Assembly: GCA_963747105.1 (NCBI GenBank)
Contig: CAVVEC010000013.1
Coordinates: forward strand, 138,431 to 202,430
From: CAVVEC01 sp963747105
GTDB taxonomy: Bacteria; Acidobacteriota; Terriglobia; Terriglobales; Acidobacteriaceae
Reading direction: 5' to 3'
Length of the DNA stretch: 64,000 bases
In this document: positions 17,939 through 28,500 of the stretch, piece after piece
Position numbering within the stretch: the stretch's first letter is position 1
Layout: each line of letters begins with the position of its first letter
The notes under the pieces: model-generated
The model's database searches: none
Told to the model about the DNA's origin: nothing
Seen by the model: the letters and a program-made list of their open reading frames with translations, nothing else
Made by a program: the position numbers and the translations under genes

Positions 17939-19447
17939 TCACCCTTGCTTGCCAGCAACCATCTTTTGGGCCTTGATTCGAATAAAGGCGTAATTCAGTT
18001 GCGGAAGTGAATTGAACCCTGCAGCCTTGGTAAGGAACTCCTGCGCCTTGGCGCCGTCGCCCTTGCCCTGGTAGGCCTGGGACAGGCGATAAAGATTCTG
18101 CGGGTTCTGCAGGTTGGCCTGTTCCAGTTCGCCAATGGCTTTGGCGTAATCCTTCTGCGCCAAAGCGATCCGACCTGCCAGTTCGTGGGCCTGCTTCACT
18201 TGCTGCGGGTTCTTGCTAGCCTCCGCACCCTGGCGGAATTCCTCGGCATGAGTTTTCGCGGCGGCGTAGTCCTTCTTTCCGATCGCCACATCGCTCATGT
18301 TGAAGTGGTAGAGAAGTTTGGCGTTGTCTTTGATCTCCTGCGAGAAGCTCGAATTTTCGATCCACTGCAGGGAACGCTGGAACTGCTGTGCAGCCACATC
18401 ATACTTCTGCATTTCAGCACTGATATTGCCCTTGGCCTGGAGGTCCGCCGACATGGCCGCCGCGTCGCTTTTCTTTTCCGCAACGGCATACTCTTTATCC
18501 ATCGCTTGCTGCGCCTTGTCGAGCTTGCCGCTATCGGCCGCCACTACTGCCATGCCAAAGTATGCGGTCCGGAGTTCGCCGTCGTTACGCGCCTGGTCCG
18601 CCATCTTCTGCAACTCGGCGGTCGCTTCGCCGGACTTACCGGTATACATCAGGTCTGCGGAAATCCCAAACTGCGACGCCGCGAAATGCGGATCAATCGA
18701 GAGCGCCTTGCGGTATTGCGCGACCGAGTCGTCGAATCTGCCCATCTTCAGCAGCAACTCGGCGTACGAGTCGTAAGGGTTGGGATCGTTGGGAATCAGT
18801 TCGACGTATTTCTTGAATGCCTGCTCGGCGTCCGGGTAGTCCACTTGCTGCTTGTAGGCATAGCCGAGAAGGTTGTAGGCCGGCGAGTAGTCCGCGGCTA
18901 TTTCGGTCGCTCTCTTGAGGTGACTAACCGCCTCGGCATAGTCCTGCTGGCCAAAATAGAAGGTGCCCAGCGCGAATTGCGCTCGCTCGTCATTCGGGAA
19001 GGCGGCAACCAGTCTCTCGAGACAATCCTTCTGCTTGGTCACGTCGCCGTTGATTCCCGCCTCGTTCGCGAGGATCAAGAGCTTCTCGCCTTCCGAGGTT
19101 TTCTCAGCCAGGTTCAGGGCCTTCTTTTCATGCTCAAAGAATTCGTTGGCCGTAGGAGAGTTGTTGGCGCGCGCCAATTCGGCGGTGGCGAAGTCCGGAT
19201 CGAGCACGATGGCTTTATCAAAATGCTGAACCGAATCCGCGCCCAGCAGTCTTTCCGAGAGATCACGTCCCTGCAGATATTCCTTTCTTGCCTCTTCTGA
19301 ATTGGTGGTGATGGGAACCTTACCGGCATCGGACGCCGCTGCGGCAGAAACTGCGCTGTTGCTGGTGTTGTTACATGCCGTCCAGGTCGCGACACTCAGC
19401 GCAACCATAGTAATCAATGCAAAACGCGTGCAGTCATTTCGGCGCAT
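17939..19447 (-). CDS. Secreted or lipid-anchored TPR protein
   Basis: The start at 19447 is set by AAGGAG seven bases before the ATG; the longer open frame to 19528 lacks this. The 502-residue product begins MRRNDCTRFALITMVALSVATWTAC, a signal sequence ending in a Cys that could be lipidated, although Trp at -3 is not a typical lipobox. The body is at least ten tetratricopeptide repeats, for example FALGTFYFGQQDYAEAVSHL, AYNLLGYAYKQQVDYPDAEQA and PYDSYAELLLKMGRFDDSV. TPR arrays bind partner proteins. A strongly charged middle portion (AVAEKKSDAAAMSADLQAK) follows. No kinase or peptidase domain is attached. Confidence 0.82.
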   Translation of the reverse strand: MRRNDCTRFALITMVALSVATWTACNNTSNSAVSAAAASDAGKVPITTNSEEARKEYLQGRDLSERLLGADSVQHFDKAIVLDPDFATAELARANNSPTANEFFEHEKKALNLAEKTSEGEKLLILANEAGINGDVTKQKDCLERLVAAFPNDERAQFALGTFYFGQQDYAEAVSHLKRATEIAADYSPAYNLLGYAYKQQVDYPDAEQAFKKYVELIPNDPNPYDSYAELLLKMGRFDDSVAQYRKALSIDPHFAASQFGISADLMYTGKSGEATAELQKMADQARNDGELRTAYFGMAVVAADSGKLDKAQQAMDKEYAVAEKKSDAAAMSADLQAKGNISAEMQKYDVAAQQFQRSLQWIENSSFSQEIKDNAKLLYHFNMSDVAIGKKDYAAAKTHAEEFRQGAEASKNPQQVKQAHELAGRIALAQKDYAKAIGELEQANLQNPQNLYRLSQAYQGKGDGAKAQEFLTKAAGFNSLPQLNYAFIRIKAQKMVAGKQG

Positions 19448-19684
19448 TGGGTTACTCCTTCGCATGTGGGATGGGCTCGGATGTACGCCTGTTGTGGCTA
19501 GACTCGCCACGCTCATTTTGGATAGCAAGGCGATGCGCCGGTTACGTGCGGTTCATCCGACATAACACGCAACACTTGATTCACGATCAACTCGCCGCAA
19601 ATGAAGGCGCGAGGGTCCCATCCGTGCGAGGCCCCATTTGAAACTCATACATAATCAGAGTTTTCTTAATCCGGCAGAGGCCCC

Positions 19685-21277
19685 TTACGGTCTGTGCGCC
19701 TTCCTGCCCGCGCAACTCGGAAGCGCGAAGCTGCCGATCCGGGTCTGCCAACTGATGGGAGGTCCGATCTCGTTGGCGGAGAAGTACTCATCCACAAACC
19801 AAAAAGTGCAGTCATCCACAGGGTCCACCGTCATGCTGGAATAGTCGCCCCAGCGTGCCGAGTCCTCTTCGTCTCCGGCCCCGTCTTGGATCACGACCTC
19901 GATCGCCTTGCCCTTCCTCGTCAGGCTCCACGACGACGCGCGAACGCCGGGGTGAAGTGTCGTATTGGACGCACTGTAACCTACGGCGGCGTTCCCTATA
20001 TTATCCTGAGCAATGCTGGGCAGGAAACGGAAAATAGAATCGCTCCGGCTAATCGTGCCGCTCTGATAGAGAGCAGGAGTTCCGCTGCCACGAAGTTCGT
20101 ACCAGCGGATTCCCGTCTGCTTACTTGCGCCGCTCCCGACTCGGATCGTATGGCTGGCCAGGTACGACTGGTAGGCGCCAAAATTTCGGTAGGCAAGCCG
20201 GGGCATCAAGCGGTCGCCAACCGTGTCCACTACATAGTGGCCGCCAGTCGGGCGGATGGCAGGCTCGGGCGCGCACGCGGCAGCGGTCGGCTGCGACGGC
20301 TTATAGCATCCGGGAGTGTACGCTGGCACGGTAAGCGGCGAATTCGCCAGGGTCGAGCCTCCCGACCAATTCAGATGGAAGTCCCACAAGTTAATCGTGT
20401 TCGATGTTTCCCGGTTGCTGGCAGGAGTCTGGATGCTCACGAAAAACTCATCCTGACCGGAATTGGGCGGAGTTAGGCCGTCCACATCTGCCGGGATGGG
20501 GCTATGCTTCCGGTAAAACAGGCCCTGCGCCGGAAGCGGGGCAGGATCGGTAAGACATTGGATGGGATTGGGGTTCTTCGATCCTGCCAATATGCTCGTG
20601 CGATCCATCGCACAAAACCCAACCCCGACAATGCGCTTCAGGTCCACGTCGATGGCATCGAAGCTCAAGTAGTAAGCATCCGCCCACGCGCCCAGCTTGG
20701 GCCAGTCCGGGAAGAAGGGATCATTCTCTCCGTTCACGCCTGTATTCAGGGGAAACACATAGGCGTACCAAGCCAGCTTGGGCGAAGCCAAGTCGTCCGT
20801 GTTGGAAACCGCGATGCAGTAGGAGAAAGTTTCTCCCTTGGGAGGGCTGTTGTGTCCACCGACCACCCAGCGGGAGGCCAGACGATCAAAAAGAATTACG
20901 CCGTCGCCGGCAATATCGCAGCCCAGGATCTTGTTGCTCTTCCACGGCCAATTGCCCTGCACCGGCCCCGCTGACCAAACTGGCTGGCCGGATGATTTGT
21001 CGTAGGCCTGAAAAACTTCGTTCGTCCACTCCATAAACTGCTTGGTGCCGACCGCGCCGTTGGGATCAACGTCATGCTGCGGTTTCTCGTGCGCACCATA
21101 CTGCGATGCGGCGATGCCTTCAAAGCTGGTTACGGTTTGGGCTTGTAGTGATGGCGCCGCGAGGACTACGGAGACAAATGCGCTTGCGAACAATAGCAGG
21201 GCAGCCAGCGGACGCAGGCCCTTACCCGAAGTCAAATCTTCCGCCGAAATCCGCCGCCGCTGCACTGTCCTCGTCAT
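19685..21277 (-). CDS. Secreted protein of unknown function, possible beta-propeller
   Basis: The 530-residue product has an N-terminal signal anchor at residues ~22-46 (LRPLAALLLFASAFVSVVLAA, then SLQAQ). After it come DPNGAVGTKQFMEWTN, GDGVILFDRLASRWVVGG, DWPKLGAWADAYYLSF and GHYVVDTVGDRLMPRLAYRN, ending with SARWGDYSSMTVDPVDDCTFWFVDEYF. The last block is common in secreted proteins annotated as sialidase-like or hypothetical in soil bacteria. I see no complete set of Asp-box repeats, so no enzyme call is made. Several Cys pairs fit an extracellular location. A weak AAAGG lies upstream of the ATG. Confidence 0.68.
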   Translation of the reverse strand: MTRTVQRRRISAEDLTSGKGLRPLAALLLFASAFVSVVLAAPSLQAQTVTSFEGIAASQYGAHEKPQHDVDPNGAVGTKQFMEWTNEVFQAYDKSSGQPVWSAGPVQGNWPWKSNKILGCDIAGDGVILFDRLASRWVVGGHNSPPKGETFSYCIAVSNTDDLASPKLAWYAYVFPLNTGVNGENDPFFPDWPKLGAWADAYYLSFDAIDVDLKRIVGVGFCAMDRTSILAGSKNPNPIQCLTDPAPLPAQGLFYRKHSPIPADVDGLTPPNSGQDEFFVSIQTPASNRETSNTINLWDFHLNWSGGSTLANSPLTVPAYTPGCYKPSQPTAAACAPEPAIRPTGGHYVVDTVGDRLMPRLAYRNFGAYQSYLASHTIRVGSGASKQTGIRWYELRGSGTPALYQSGTISRSDSIFRFLPSIAQDNIGNAAVGYSASNTTLHPGVRASSWSLTRKGKAIEVVIQDGAGDEEDSARWGDYSSMTVDPVDDCTFWFVDEYFSANEIGPPISWQTRIGSFALPSCAGRKAHRP

Positions 21278-21421
21278 GCGACTTTGCCTTTCACCCCGAC
21301 TCCTTAGAAGCCATTCACAAATGATTTTGGGAGGGCACGGCTGCGCGGCGCTGCGAGGGAGGAGTGCGCCGCCGAGGTCATATTGTCCCCCGAGGCTGCA
21401 CTGGCGTCAAGATGAAAGGGG

Positions 21422-22582
21422 CTAAACGCCTGCCATGAGATGGCAGGAATGCGTTTTGACAATCAGCCAGACTTGGCGGCCCGGCTGGAGTTGAAGGGCG
21501 TCACGAGCGGCGAGCGTGAGGTGAACTTCCATCTCCACTCCACAATTCACCTGAGCCACGACGATGACGTCGCGCTGCGCCAGAGAAACGATGTGCCCGG
21601 GAATCACGTTGCGCGCGCTCAGGCCGCTGGGCTCCACCGTCGCCAGCAGGAGGTCGCCGGCGCGGATCCCAACCCGAAGAGTCGAGCCTGTCTCGGCCCG
21701 CACCAGCGGGGTTTCCAGTTCCACATGGCTGCCGGCAATGCGGCAGGTCATGGTGCCCCGGTCTTCGTGGGCGGCAATCACGACGGCATCAAGTATGTTC
21801 TCGAAGCCGGCCAATTGCGCCACCGTTTCCAGCCGCGGTGCAGTCATGACTTCATGCGGCGTGCCGTCTGCGATGATCTGTCCGTTCTCCAGCACCAACA
21901 TGCGTTCGCCCAGGGCGAAGACCTCCTCGCGGTTGTGAGTCACGTAAAGAATCGGAATCCGATGTTCATGGTTCCAGGCGCGGAGGTCATCGATGATCTT
22001 CAATTTTGTTGGCGCGTCGAGCGCCGCCAGTGGCTCGTCGAGCAACAGGATACAAGGATCGGTCACCAGCGCGCGGGCCAGCGCAACTCTTTGCCGCTCG
22101 CCGCCGGAAATCTGGCCGGGTTTATGGTCGCGGAGATGAGAGATACGAAAAGATTCGAGGATGGCGTCACTTCGCCTTCGCCGTTTGCTTCGTTCAATGC
22201 CCGTGAGCCCGTACTCGACATTTCTCCTGACATTGAGATGAGGAAACAGGGCGAGGTCCTGGAAAACGTAGCCGATTCTGCGGCGCTGGACCGGGAGATC
22301 GATTGCCCGCTCACGGTCGAACAGAATACGCCCACCGATCGTGATCTTCCCCGCATCGGGAGTGGCCAGGCCCGCAAGACAGTTGAGCAGCGTGGTCTTC
22401 CCTGCCCCGGAGGGTCCAAACAGAATCGTGATCCCAGCGGCGAGGTCGAAAACGACGTCCAGTGTGAAGTCGCGGCAGCCCGGAAAGAGCTTGCGGATGG
22501 AGGTCACAAGTTCAGCCGGAAGCACTTTCCCCGTAGGCGGAGCCGTTGCGATGATGTGTTGCGCCGCGTTCGTCAAGGACAC
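21422..22582 (-). CDS. modC: Molybdate ABC transporter ATP-binding protein
   Basis: The 386-residue protein is a complete ABC ATPase: Walker A GPSGAGKTT (56-64), signature SGGERQRVALARAL, Walker B CILLLDEPLAALD and an H-loop in LYVTHNREEV. A C-terminal ~70-residue Mop/TOBE domain (GIRAGDLLLA, SARNVIPGHIVSL, VNCGVEMEVHLT) identifies the ModC type, which powers molybdate or tungstate import together with ModB. The start is GTG. Its usual partner modB lies 1.6 kb away on the same strand, separated by a gene of opposite orientation. modA is not in the window. Confidence 0.86.
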   Translation of the reverse strand: MSLTNAAQHIIATAPPTGKVLPAELVTSIRKLFPGCRDFTLDVVFDLAAGITILFGPSGAGKTTLLNCLAGLATPDAGKITIGGRILFDRERAIDLPVQRRRIGYVFQDLALFPHLNVRRNVEYGLTGIERSKRRRRSDAILESFRISHLRDHKPGQISGGERQRVALARALVTDPCILLLDEPLAALDAPTKLKIIDDLRAWNHEHRIPILYVTHNREEVFALGERMLVLENGQIIADGTPHEVMTAPRLETVAQLAGFENILDAVVIAAHEDRGTMTCRIAGSHVELETPLVRAETGSTLRVGIRAGDLLLATVEPSGLSARNVIPGHIVSLAQRDVIVVAQVNCGVEMEVHLTLAARDALQLQPGRQVWLIVKTHSCHLMAGV

Positions 22583-22724
22583 GATGACAATTGTAGCGGG
22601 ATTGGCCTGAAAGAATGCTCTAGGCCATGAGAATCTGGGTGACGCCGGTGTCCTGATTGACTAGAATATTGCCACTTGCCTCAAGGGCAAGGAATCCGTG
22701 CGAGCCCCCGGAAAAGAGAGATCT

Positions 22725-24164
22725 ATGAAGATGTTGAAATCCCTCGCAATGGTTCTCGTCGCCTCAATGGCGTGGTCAGCGGCTGCCCAAGCCAAAAGTC
22801 AGTGGCAGGCACTGAAACATACTTGTCCGGCGAATGCTGGGGCTATGGAATTGCTGACCGATGGCACCGTGATAGTGCATTCGGAGCAGTCCAACAGTCA
22901 GCTTTGGTACAAGCTCACACCCGATAAGAGCGGCAGCTACGTGAATGGAACGTGGCAGCAAGTGCCTTCCATGCCCAGTGGATACGCACCGCTCTATTTT
23001 GGTTCCGCGGTATTGCCGGACGGTCGTCTTCTGGTGGAAGGTGGCGAATACAACAACGGCATAGCTGTCTGGACCAACCTGGGCGCAATCTACGATCCCG
23101 TGAAGAACGCCTGGACCTCGGTGAATCCGCCGAGCGGCTGGAGCACGATCGGGGATAGCCAATCCGCCGTTCTGAGCGATGGAACTTACATGCAGGCCAA
23201 TTGCTGCACCGAGCAAAGCGCCTTGTTCAACGCCAAAGACTTGACCTGGACGGCCACCGGCAAGCACAAAGCCGATTCGAACAACGAGGAAGGATGGACT
23301 TTGCTTCCCAATGGAGACGTCCTCACCATCGACATAAACCTGGGCAGCGGCAGGAATTCGGAGGTTTACAATCCCAAGACGGGCAACTGGTCGAGCGCTG
23401 GAAGCACGATCGTGCAGCTTTGGTCCGGTGGCGGAATTGGCCCGGATGTCATGTTGCCAGATGCAACCGTTTTCTGCACGAGGGCCAGCGGCAGCGGCCC
23501 CGGCCACACTGCAATTTACAACACTAAAACTAAGAAGTGGTCAAAGGGGCCGGATTTTCCGAACGACCTCAGCATATTTGACGGTCCCGGATCTTTGGAA
23601 ATCAATGGGAGAGCCGTCGTCGTCGCAAGCTCCGGCGCGTTCAACATTCCCGCGACATTCTTTGAGTGGGACGGTAGCGATTTAACCGAGATCCAAGGTC
23701 CCCCCAACGCCAAGAATGATTCATCTTACCAAGGGCACTTTGTGATGCTCCCGAGCGGCCAACTGATGTTCACAGATTTCAGCACGGATGTCGAAATCTT
23801 CACTCCCACAGGCACGTACAAGTCGGCGTGGCAACCGACGATCACCTCGGCCCCGTCCACGATCACGCGCGGCAGGTCTTACATGATCAAGGGCACACAG
23901 TTTAATGGTTACTCGCAAGGGGCTGCTTACGGCGACGATTATCAAAGCGCGACAAACTACCCGCTGGTGCGCGTTGTAAACGACAGCACCAAGCATGTTT
24001 TCTACGCCCGGACCTCAAATCCGAGCACAATGGGAATTCAGACGGGCAGCAAGGTCGTCGCGACAAATTTGGTCTTGCCAAAGACTGCGGAAAGCGGAGC
24101 GAGCACGCTTTATGTCGTCGCTAACGGCATTCCGTCGCCGGGAACATCGGTCATGGTGAAATAG
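22725..24164 (+). CDS. Secreted kelch/galactose-oxidase-like propeller protein
   Basis: The 479-residue product starts at the ATG at 22725; GAAAAGAGAG lies upstream and a signal peptide follows (MLKSLAMVLVASMAWSAAAQA). Six or seven kelch-like blades are visible, e.g. MELLTDGTVIVHSEQ, YFGSAVLPDGRLLVEGGEYN, SQSAVLSDGTYMQANCC and TLLPNGDVLTIDI, then HTAIYNTKTKKW and FVMLPSGQLMFTDF. A C-terminal Ig-like IPT/TIG domain begins near WQPTITSAPSTITRG. The architecture recalls galactose oxidase, but I cannot confirm the copper ligands, so enzymatic activity is not claimed. It lies between modC and modB on the other strand. Confidence 0.77.
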   Translation: MKMLKSLAMVLVASMAWSAAAQAKSQWQALKHTCPANAGAMELLTDGTVIVHSEQSNSQLWYKLTPDKSGSYVNGTWQQVPSMPSGYAPLYFGSAVLPDGRLLVEGGEYNNGIAVWTNLGAIYDPVKNAWTSVNPPSGWSTIGDSQSAVLSDGTYMQANCCTEQSALFNAKDLTWTATGKHKADSNNEEGWTLLPNGDVLTIDINLGSGRNSEVYNPKTGNWSSAGSTIVQLWSGGGIGPDVMLPDATVFCTRASGSGPGHTAIYNTKTKKWSKGPDFPNDLSIFDGPGSLEINGRAVVVASSGAFNIPATFFEWDGSDLTEIQGPPNAKNDSSYQGHFVMLPSGQLMFTDFSTDVEIFTPTGTYKSAWQPTITSAPSTITRGRSYMIKGTQFNGYSQGAAYGDDYQSATNYPLVRVVNDSTKHVFYARTSNPSTMGIQTGSKVVATNLVLPKTAESGASTLYVVANGIPSPGTSVMVK

Positions 24165-24205
24165 CGGGTCGCCGTCCGAACCGAGGGGGCCTGCCTGTAC
24201 GGGCG

Positions 24206-24880
24206 TCACTTCCACAGCCAGGCGACCCAGACTTTGCGGTTCAGGCTATACACCAGAGAGAGCGCCGCAAACGAGATCCCCAGCAGCACCAACGCGGTCT
24301 GGTTGGCGCCAGCGTAGTTCAGCGCCTGAACTTTGTCGTAAATATCTATGGAAACGGTTCGCGTGACCCCGGGAATATTTCCTCCCACCATCAGCACCAC
24401 GCCGAACTCGCCCAGGGTGTGAGCGAAGCTCAACGCAATTCCCGTCACCAGCCCGGGGACAGATAACGGCAAAATCACGCGGAAAAATGTTCGCGGCTTC
24501 GAAGCGCCCAGAGTCGCCGAGGCCGCGGTCAGTCTGGGATCGACGAGCGCAAAGGAAGCGGCAAAAGGTTGCACCGCAAAAGGCAGGCTATAAATGATGG
24601 ATCCGATGACCAGCCCGCCAAATGTAAATGCGAGCGTGTGCCCGGTCATGGCCTGCCACCAACGTCCTAAGGGACTACGCGAACCGAGCGCGACCAGCAC
24701 ATAAAATCCCAGCACCGTGGGAGGCAGGACGATCGGCAGAGCTACGACCGCCTCCGCCAGAAACTTCCATCGCCAACGCGAGTACGCGATCCAGTAGGCG
24801 ATGGGCAAGCCGATCCCCACGAGAATCGCGGCGACCAGCACCGCCAGCCGGATTGTGAGCCAGAACGCCTGCCAGTCCAT
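24206..24880 (-). CDS. modB: Molybdate ABC transporter permease
   Basis: From the ATG at 24880 the protein has 224 residues, the usual ModB length; an upstream GTG at 24919 would add 13 residues. The start MDWQAFWLTIRLA is typical of the family. About five membrane helices are present, with the conserved loops LPIVLPPTVLGFYVLVALG, FAVQPFAASFALVDPRL and the EAA-like segment AHTLGEFGVVLMVGGNIPG. It forms the membrane channel for ModC. The 3' end is convergent with the kelch gene (41 bp between stops). Confidence 0.88.
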   Translation of the reverse strand: MDWQAFWLTIRLAVLVAAILVGIGLPIAYWIAYSRWRWKFLAEAVVALPIVLPPTVLGFYVLVALGSRSPLGRWWQAMTGHTLAFTFGGLVIGSIIYSLPFAVQPFAASFALVDPRLTAASATLGASKPRTFFRVILPLSVPGLVTGIALSFAHTLGEFGVVLMVGGNIPGVTRTVSIDIYDKVQALNYAGANQTALVLLGISFAALSLVYSLNRKVWVAWLWK

Positions 24881-24960
24881 CGAGCCTGAACCTGGGACGG
24901 AAACCCATTCTACCGCCACATCGCCAGAACGCCTTGCAACTTCTCTCTTTGCCGGTCAGG

Positions 24961-25019
24961 GATCCTTCGACTCCGTGGGAGTTCCGCTTCGCGAAGCCGA
25001 GGCAGCGCTCAGGATGACA
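24961..25019. repeat. Dispersed intergenic repeat (copy B)
   Basis: Begins GATCCTTCGACTCC, contains GCTTCGCGAAGC (itself palindromic) and ends CGCTCAGGATGACA. It is related to the elements at 15731-15806 and 45472-45510 and sits just upstream of modB. Confidence 0.55.
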
Positions 25020-25141
25020 TTGCTGGTGGTTGGCAGTTCCAATCTGGGCTGAGCGCATGCGGAAATGTTCAACGATCACAAAGGTGCGGGCCCGGTCACA
25101 GCTACGATGGCGGTTTGCAGGTCAGAAACGGAGGTGATGGA

Positions 25142-25506
25142 GTGGAAATTCAGGAAGCGATCAAATTCATGCGTGCTTTGGCAGACGGCTTGAATCCGGA
25201 GACGGGACAGGCTCTGCCAGACGATTCCATCTGCCGGAGTGCGCAAGCGGTCAAGGCGCTGAACCGGGCCGTCGCGGCCTTGACTGCGCAACAGGAGCGA
25301 GAGAAAACCGGCCGACGAATGCGGGCAGGTATTGGCCCCCGGCAGAGGATGCACAGGTGTGCGAGGAAGTGCGCAAAGGAATGGATTTCAAGGAAATTGC
25401 CAAGACGCATAACCGCACTGTCCCCGCAATCGTAGCGCGCCTGGTCAAACTGGGGAAAATTACGCCCAGCAAATCCGAGCCGCTGTTTCCACCGAAGGTG
25501 GCGTAG
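25142..25506 (+). pseudogene. Small putative DNA-binding protein, frameshifted at ~25317
   Basis: A very strong Shine-Dalgarno (GGAGGTGAT, 25130-25138) precedes a GTG at 25142. The first frame gives VEIQEAIKFMRALADGLNPE, then CRSAQAVKALNRAVAALT up to about 25317. The protein then continues in another frame (AAT at 25318) with NAGRYWPPAEDAQVCEEVR, DFKEIAKTHNRTVPAIVARL and LGKITPS, ending at TAG 25504-25506. The second part reads like a helix-turn-helix of the SANT/sigma-region-4 type. Restoring one base gives a ~121-residue intact protein. The unusually good ribosome site and preserved second half argue for a sequencing indel or very recent mutation. The next gene starts 18 bp later. Confidence 0.65.
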
Positions 25507-25523
25507 AGATTCACGGGCTGAAC

Positions 25524-28500
25524 ATGGTGGATGGGTATCGGACGTTCCGGCTGGCTTCGCTTCGATCCAAGTGGACGTGTGTCAGCGGGGACCTGCTGTT
25601 TTCGTGGTTTCTGCTGCTGTTTCTGGGCGCGACGAGTTCTGTCGGCTTCGGACAAGGGCCGAATCCTTTTTCGGAATCCCCCCCGCGCCATGTTGCCGAC
25701 AGGGGTGGGGCCATCCAACGCGAGCAGTGGTTCCTGCGTGGGCGAATCATTCCCGGGGAATCTGCCGCCGCGCTGCGTTACCGCGCTCACCTGCGGAAGC
25801 TGCGGATGCGGGCGGCGCGCTTAGCGGAGGCGCAGAGGGCGGAGACGAAGACTTCCGGATTTTCCCAACCCTCTTCTAACGCGCCTTGGACGTCACTGGG
25901 TCCAGCACCGTTAGCCTCGGACGCGAGCGGTGACGGACAGTATGACTACAACTGGGTCTCCGGGCGAGCGACCGCCGTTGCCGTTGACTCCGCCGACGCC
26001 ACCGGGAACACAGTTTATCTCGGTGGGGCTTACGGAGGCGTTTGGAAGTCCACCAACGCCGGTCCGCTCAGCCAAAATCCGGCAAACGTCACCTGGAGTT
26101 CGCTGACCGACAACCAGGCCACACTGGCAGTCGGTGCAATCGCCATCCAGCCGGGAAACGGCGATCCTGCCAAGAGTCTGATTCTTGTGGGCACGGGAGA
26201 GGCCGACAGTTCGGCCGATTCGTATTACGGCTTGGGCATCCTGAGATCAACCAACGCAGGAGGTTCGTGGACGCTGATTTCGACGGACAGCAGCGGCACG
26301 CGTTCCTTCGCGGGGATGGCCTTCAGCAAGATTGCCTTCAGTACCGCTGCACCAAGCTTGGCCGTTGCGGCCACGGCGGGCGCGTCGGAGGGAATCATCG
26401 AGGGCCTGGAAAATCCCGTGACCACGAATCTTGGACTCTATTACTCGACCGATAGCGGAGCATCCTGGACCTATGCAAATGTGAGCGACGGCGGCGTGGC
26501 GGTCGCCCCAGGCTCGGCGACCTCCGTGATTTACAACGGTGGCGCGGGGAAGTTTTTTGCCGCGCTGCGGTACCACGGCTTCTATGCCTCGAGCGATGGC
26601 ATCAATTGGACCCGCTTGGCCAACCAGCCTGGCGCCGGGTTGACCACATCGGCCTGTCCCCCAAGTCCGAGCTCGTCGAGTTGCCCCATTTATCGCGGCG
26701 AGATCGCGGCTGTGCCCGGCCGCAACGAGATGTACGCCTGGTACGTGGACGCAAACGATTTCGATCAGGGCATCTGGGCAACCACCAATGGCGGTGGTAC
26801 GTGGACCCAGCTCAATGAAGCGGGCATTACTAGTTGCGGAGACGACTTCGGTTGCGGGACTGAACAAGGCACCTACAACCTGGAATTGGCCGCCGTCGCC
26901 AACAACACGGCTACGGACCTGTATGCCGGAGCAATCAACCTGTACAAATGTACGATCACGAGCACTTTCACCAACTGCGGCGGCACCGGATCAAACACGT
27001 TCCTCAATCTGACCCACGCTTACGGATGCCCACCAGACTTTGGCTCGATCGCGCATGTGCATCCTGCCCAGCACGCGCTGTCGTATATCCTGCTGAACCA
27101 CAATACTCAGGACGTGATGTACTTCGCCAACGACGGTGGTATTTATCGTGCGCTGGATGGCTACTCGGGCTTGACCACGGGCACGTGCGGCGGCAGCAAC
27201 CAGTTCGATAGTCTGAATCAGACACTAGGCTCGATGACCCAGTTTGTTTCGTTTTCCCAGTCTTCCAACGACCCTAACGTCATTCTGGGAGGTACGCAGG
27301 GGAACGGCGCGCCGGGGACGGCATCGTCGCTGACCAGCAACAGTTGGCTGAATGTGAACTTCGGCGACGGCGGCTATAACCAGATCGACCCCAATAACGA
27401 AAACTCGTGGTTCGTCGCGGATCCTCCCGATTCGATTTCCGGGGTGAACATTTTCGCGTGCTCTTCGGGAATCAATTGTCACACGCAAGACTTCCAGAAC
27501 AATCAAATCGTGAGCAGCGCGACTCTGGGCGGCGACACAGGCGCATACTATGTGCCGTATATCCTCGACCCGCAGAATTCCAGTGCGTTGATTGTGGGAA
27601 CGTGCCGGATGTGGCGCGGGCCAGCGCAGGCGGCGGATTCACCGTTCTCAGCCACAGCTTTGAAACCGGCGGCGATGGCATTTGCACTGGAGGCGAAATC
27701 AATCTGGTGCGGTCGGTGGCCGCCGGGGGAGCGCCCGACAACAACGGCTTTTCCAACGTCATGTACGCGGGCACGGACGGCTTCGGGCCGCTTATTCCCA
27801 CGTCTCCGCCGGGCGGCCACGTTTGGGTGAGCACCAACGTCGCGGGGGGAGCTTCGAGTTGGATGGACCAGACGGGTTCGATCAATCCAAACAACTTTCC
27901 AATTTCCGGGATCGCGATGGACAGTTCGGACAAGTACGGCCTCACCGCTTATGTCAGCATCATGGGTTTCCACGTTTCTCATGTGTGGCAGACCAGCAAC
28001 GGCGGCGGGTCCTGGACGGACTTCACCGCTAACCTGCCGGACGCACCCGCCAACGCCATTCTTGTGGATCCCGGCACCACGCCGACGAACGGAACCGTAT
28101 ATGTAGGCACCGATGTGGGCGTGTTCTCCAGCAGCACAGCCGCGGCCAACTGGACAGAAGTGGGGAGCCCAGGAGGCTACCTGACGAATGTCGCGGTGAC
28201 TGCTCTGGGCGTGTTCAACACGGTGACCACCAAGTTGCTGCGCGCCTCGACGTACGGGCGCGGGGTGTGGCAGTTCCCGCTGCTTACGACCCCGGACTAC
28301 GTGCTCTCGGTTTCGCCGAATACATTGACCGTGTTTGGAAGCGGGCAAGCCGTGTTCAATGGGAAGGCGATCTCACTGTTCGGCTACAACAGTTCGGTGG
28401 TCCTGAGTTGCACCAACGGAAACACAGCGCCGCCGCCCGATTGCCTTGTCCAACCAGGAAGCGTAACGCCGAGCCCGGGAGGAGCCGCATTTACCATCAC

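Noticed and set aside
18185..19300. 371-codon open frame on the + strand
   Set aside because: It lies antisense to the TPR gene, has no domain and reflects the Ala/Gln-rich codon pattern of that gene.
21440..22630. 396-codon open frame on the + strand
   Set aside because: It is the antisense shadow of modC, which has all ABC ATPase motifs.
22725..24164. Galactose oxidase enzyme
   Set aside because: The propeller plus C-terminal Ig-like layout fits, but the Tyr-Cys cofactor and copper ligands cannot be confirmed, so only the fold is claimed.
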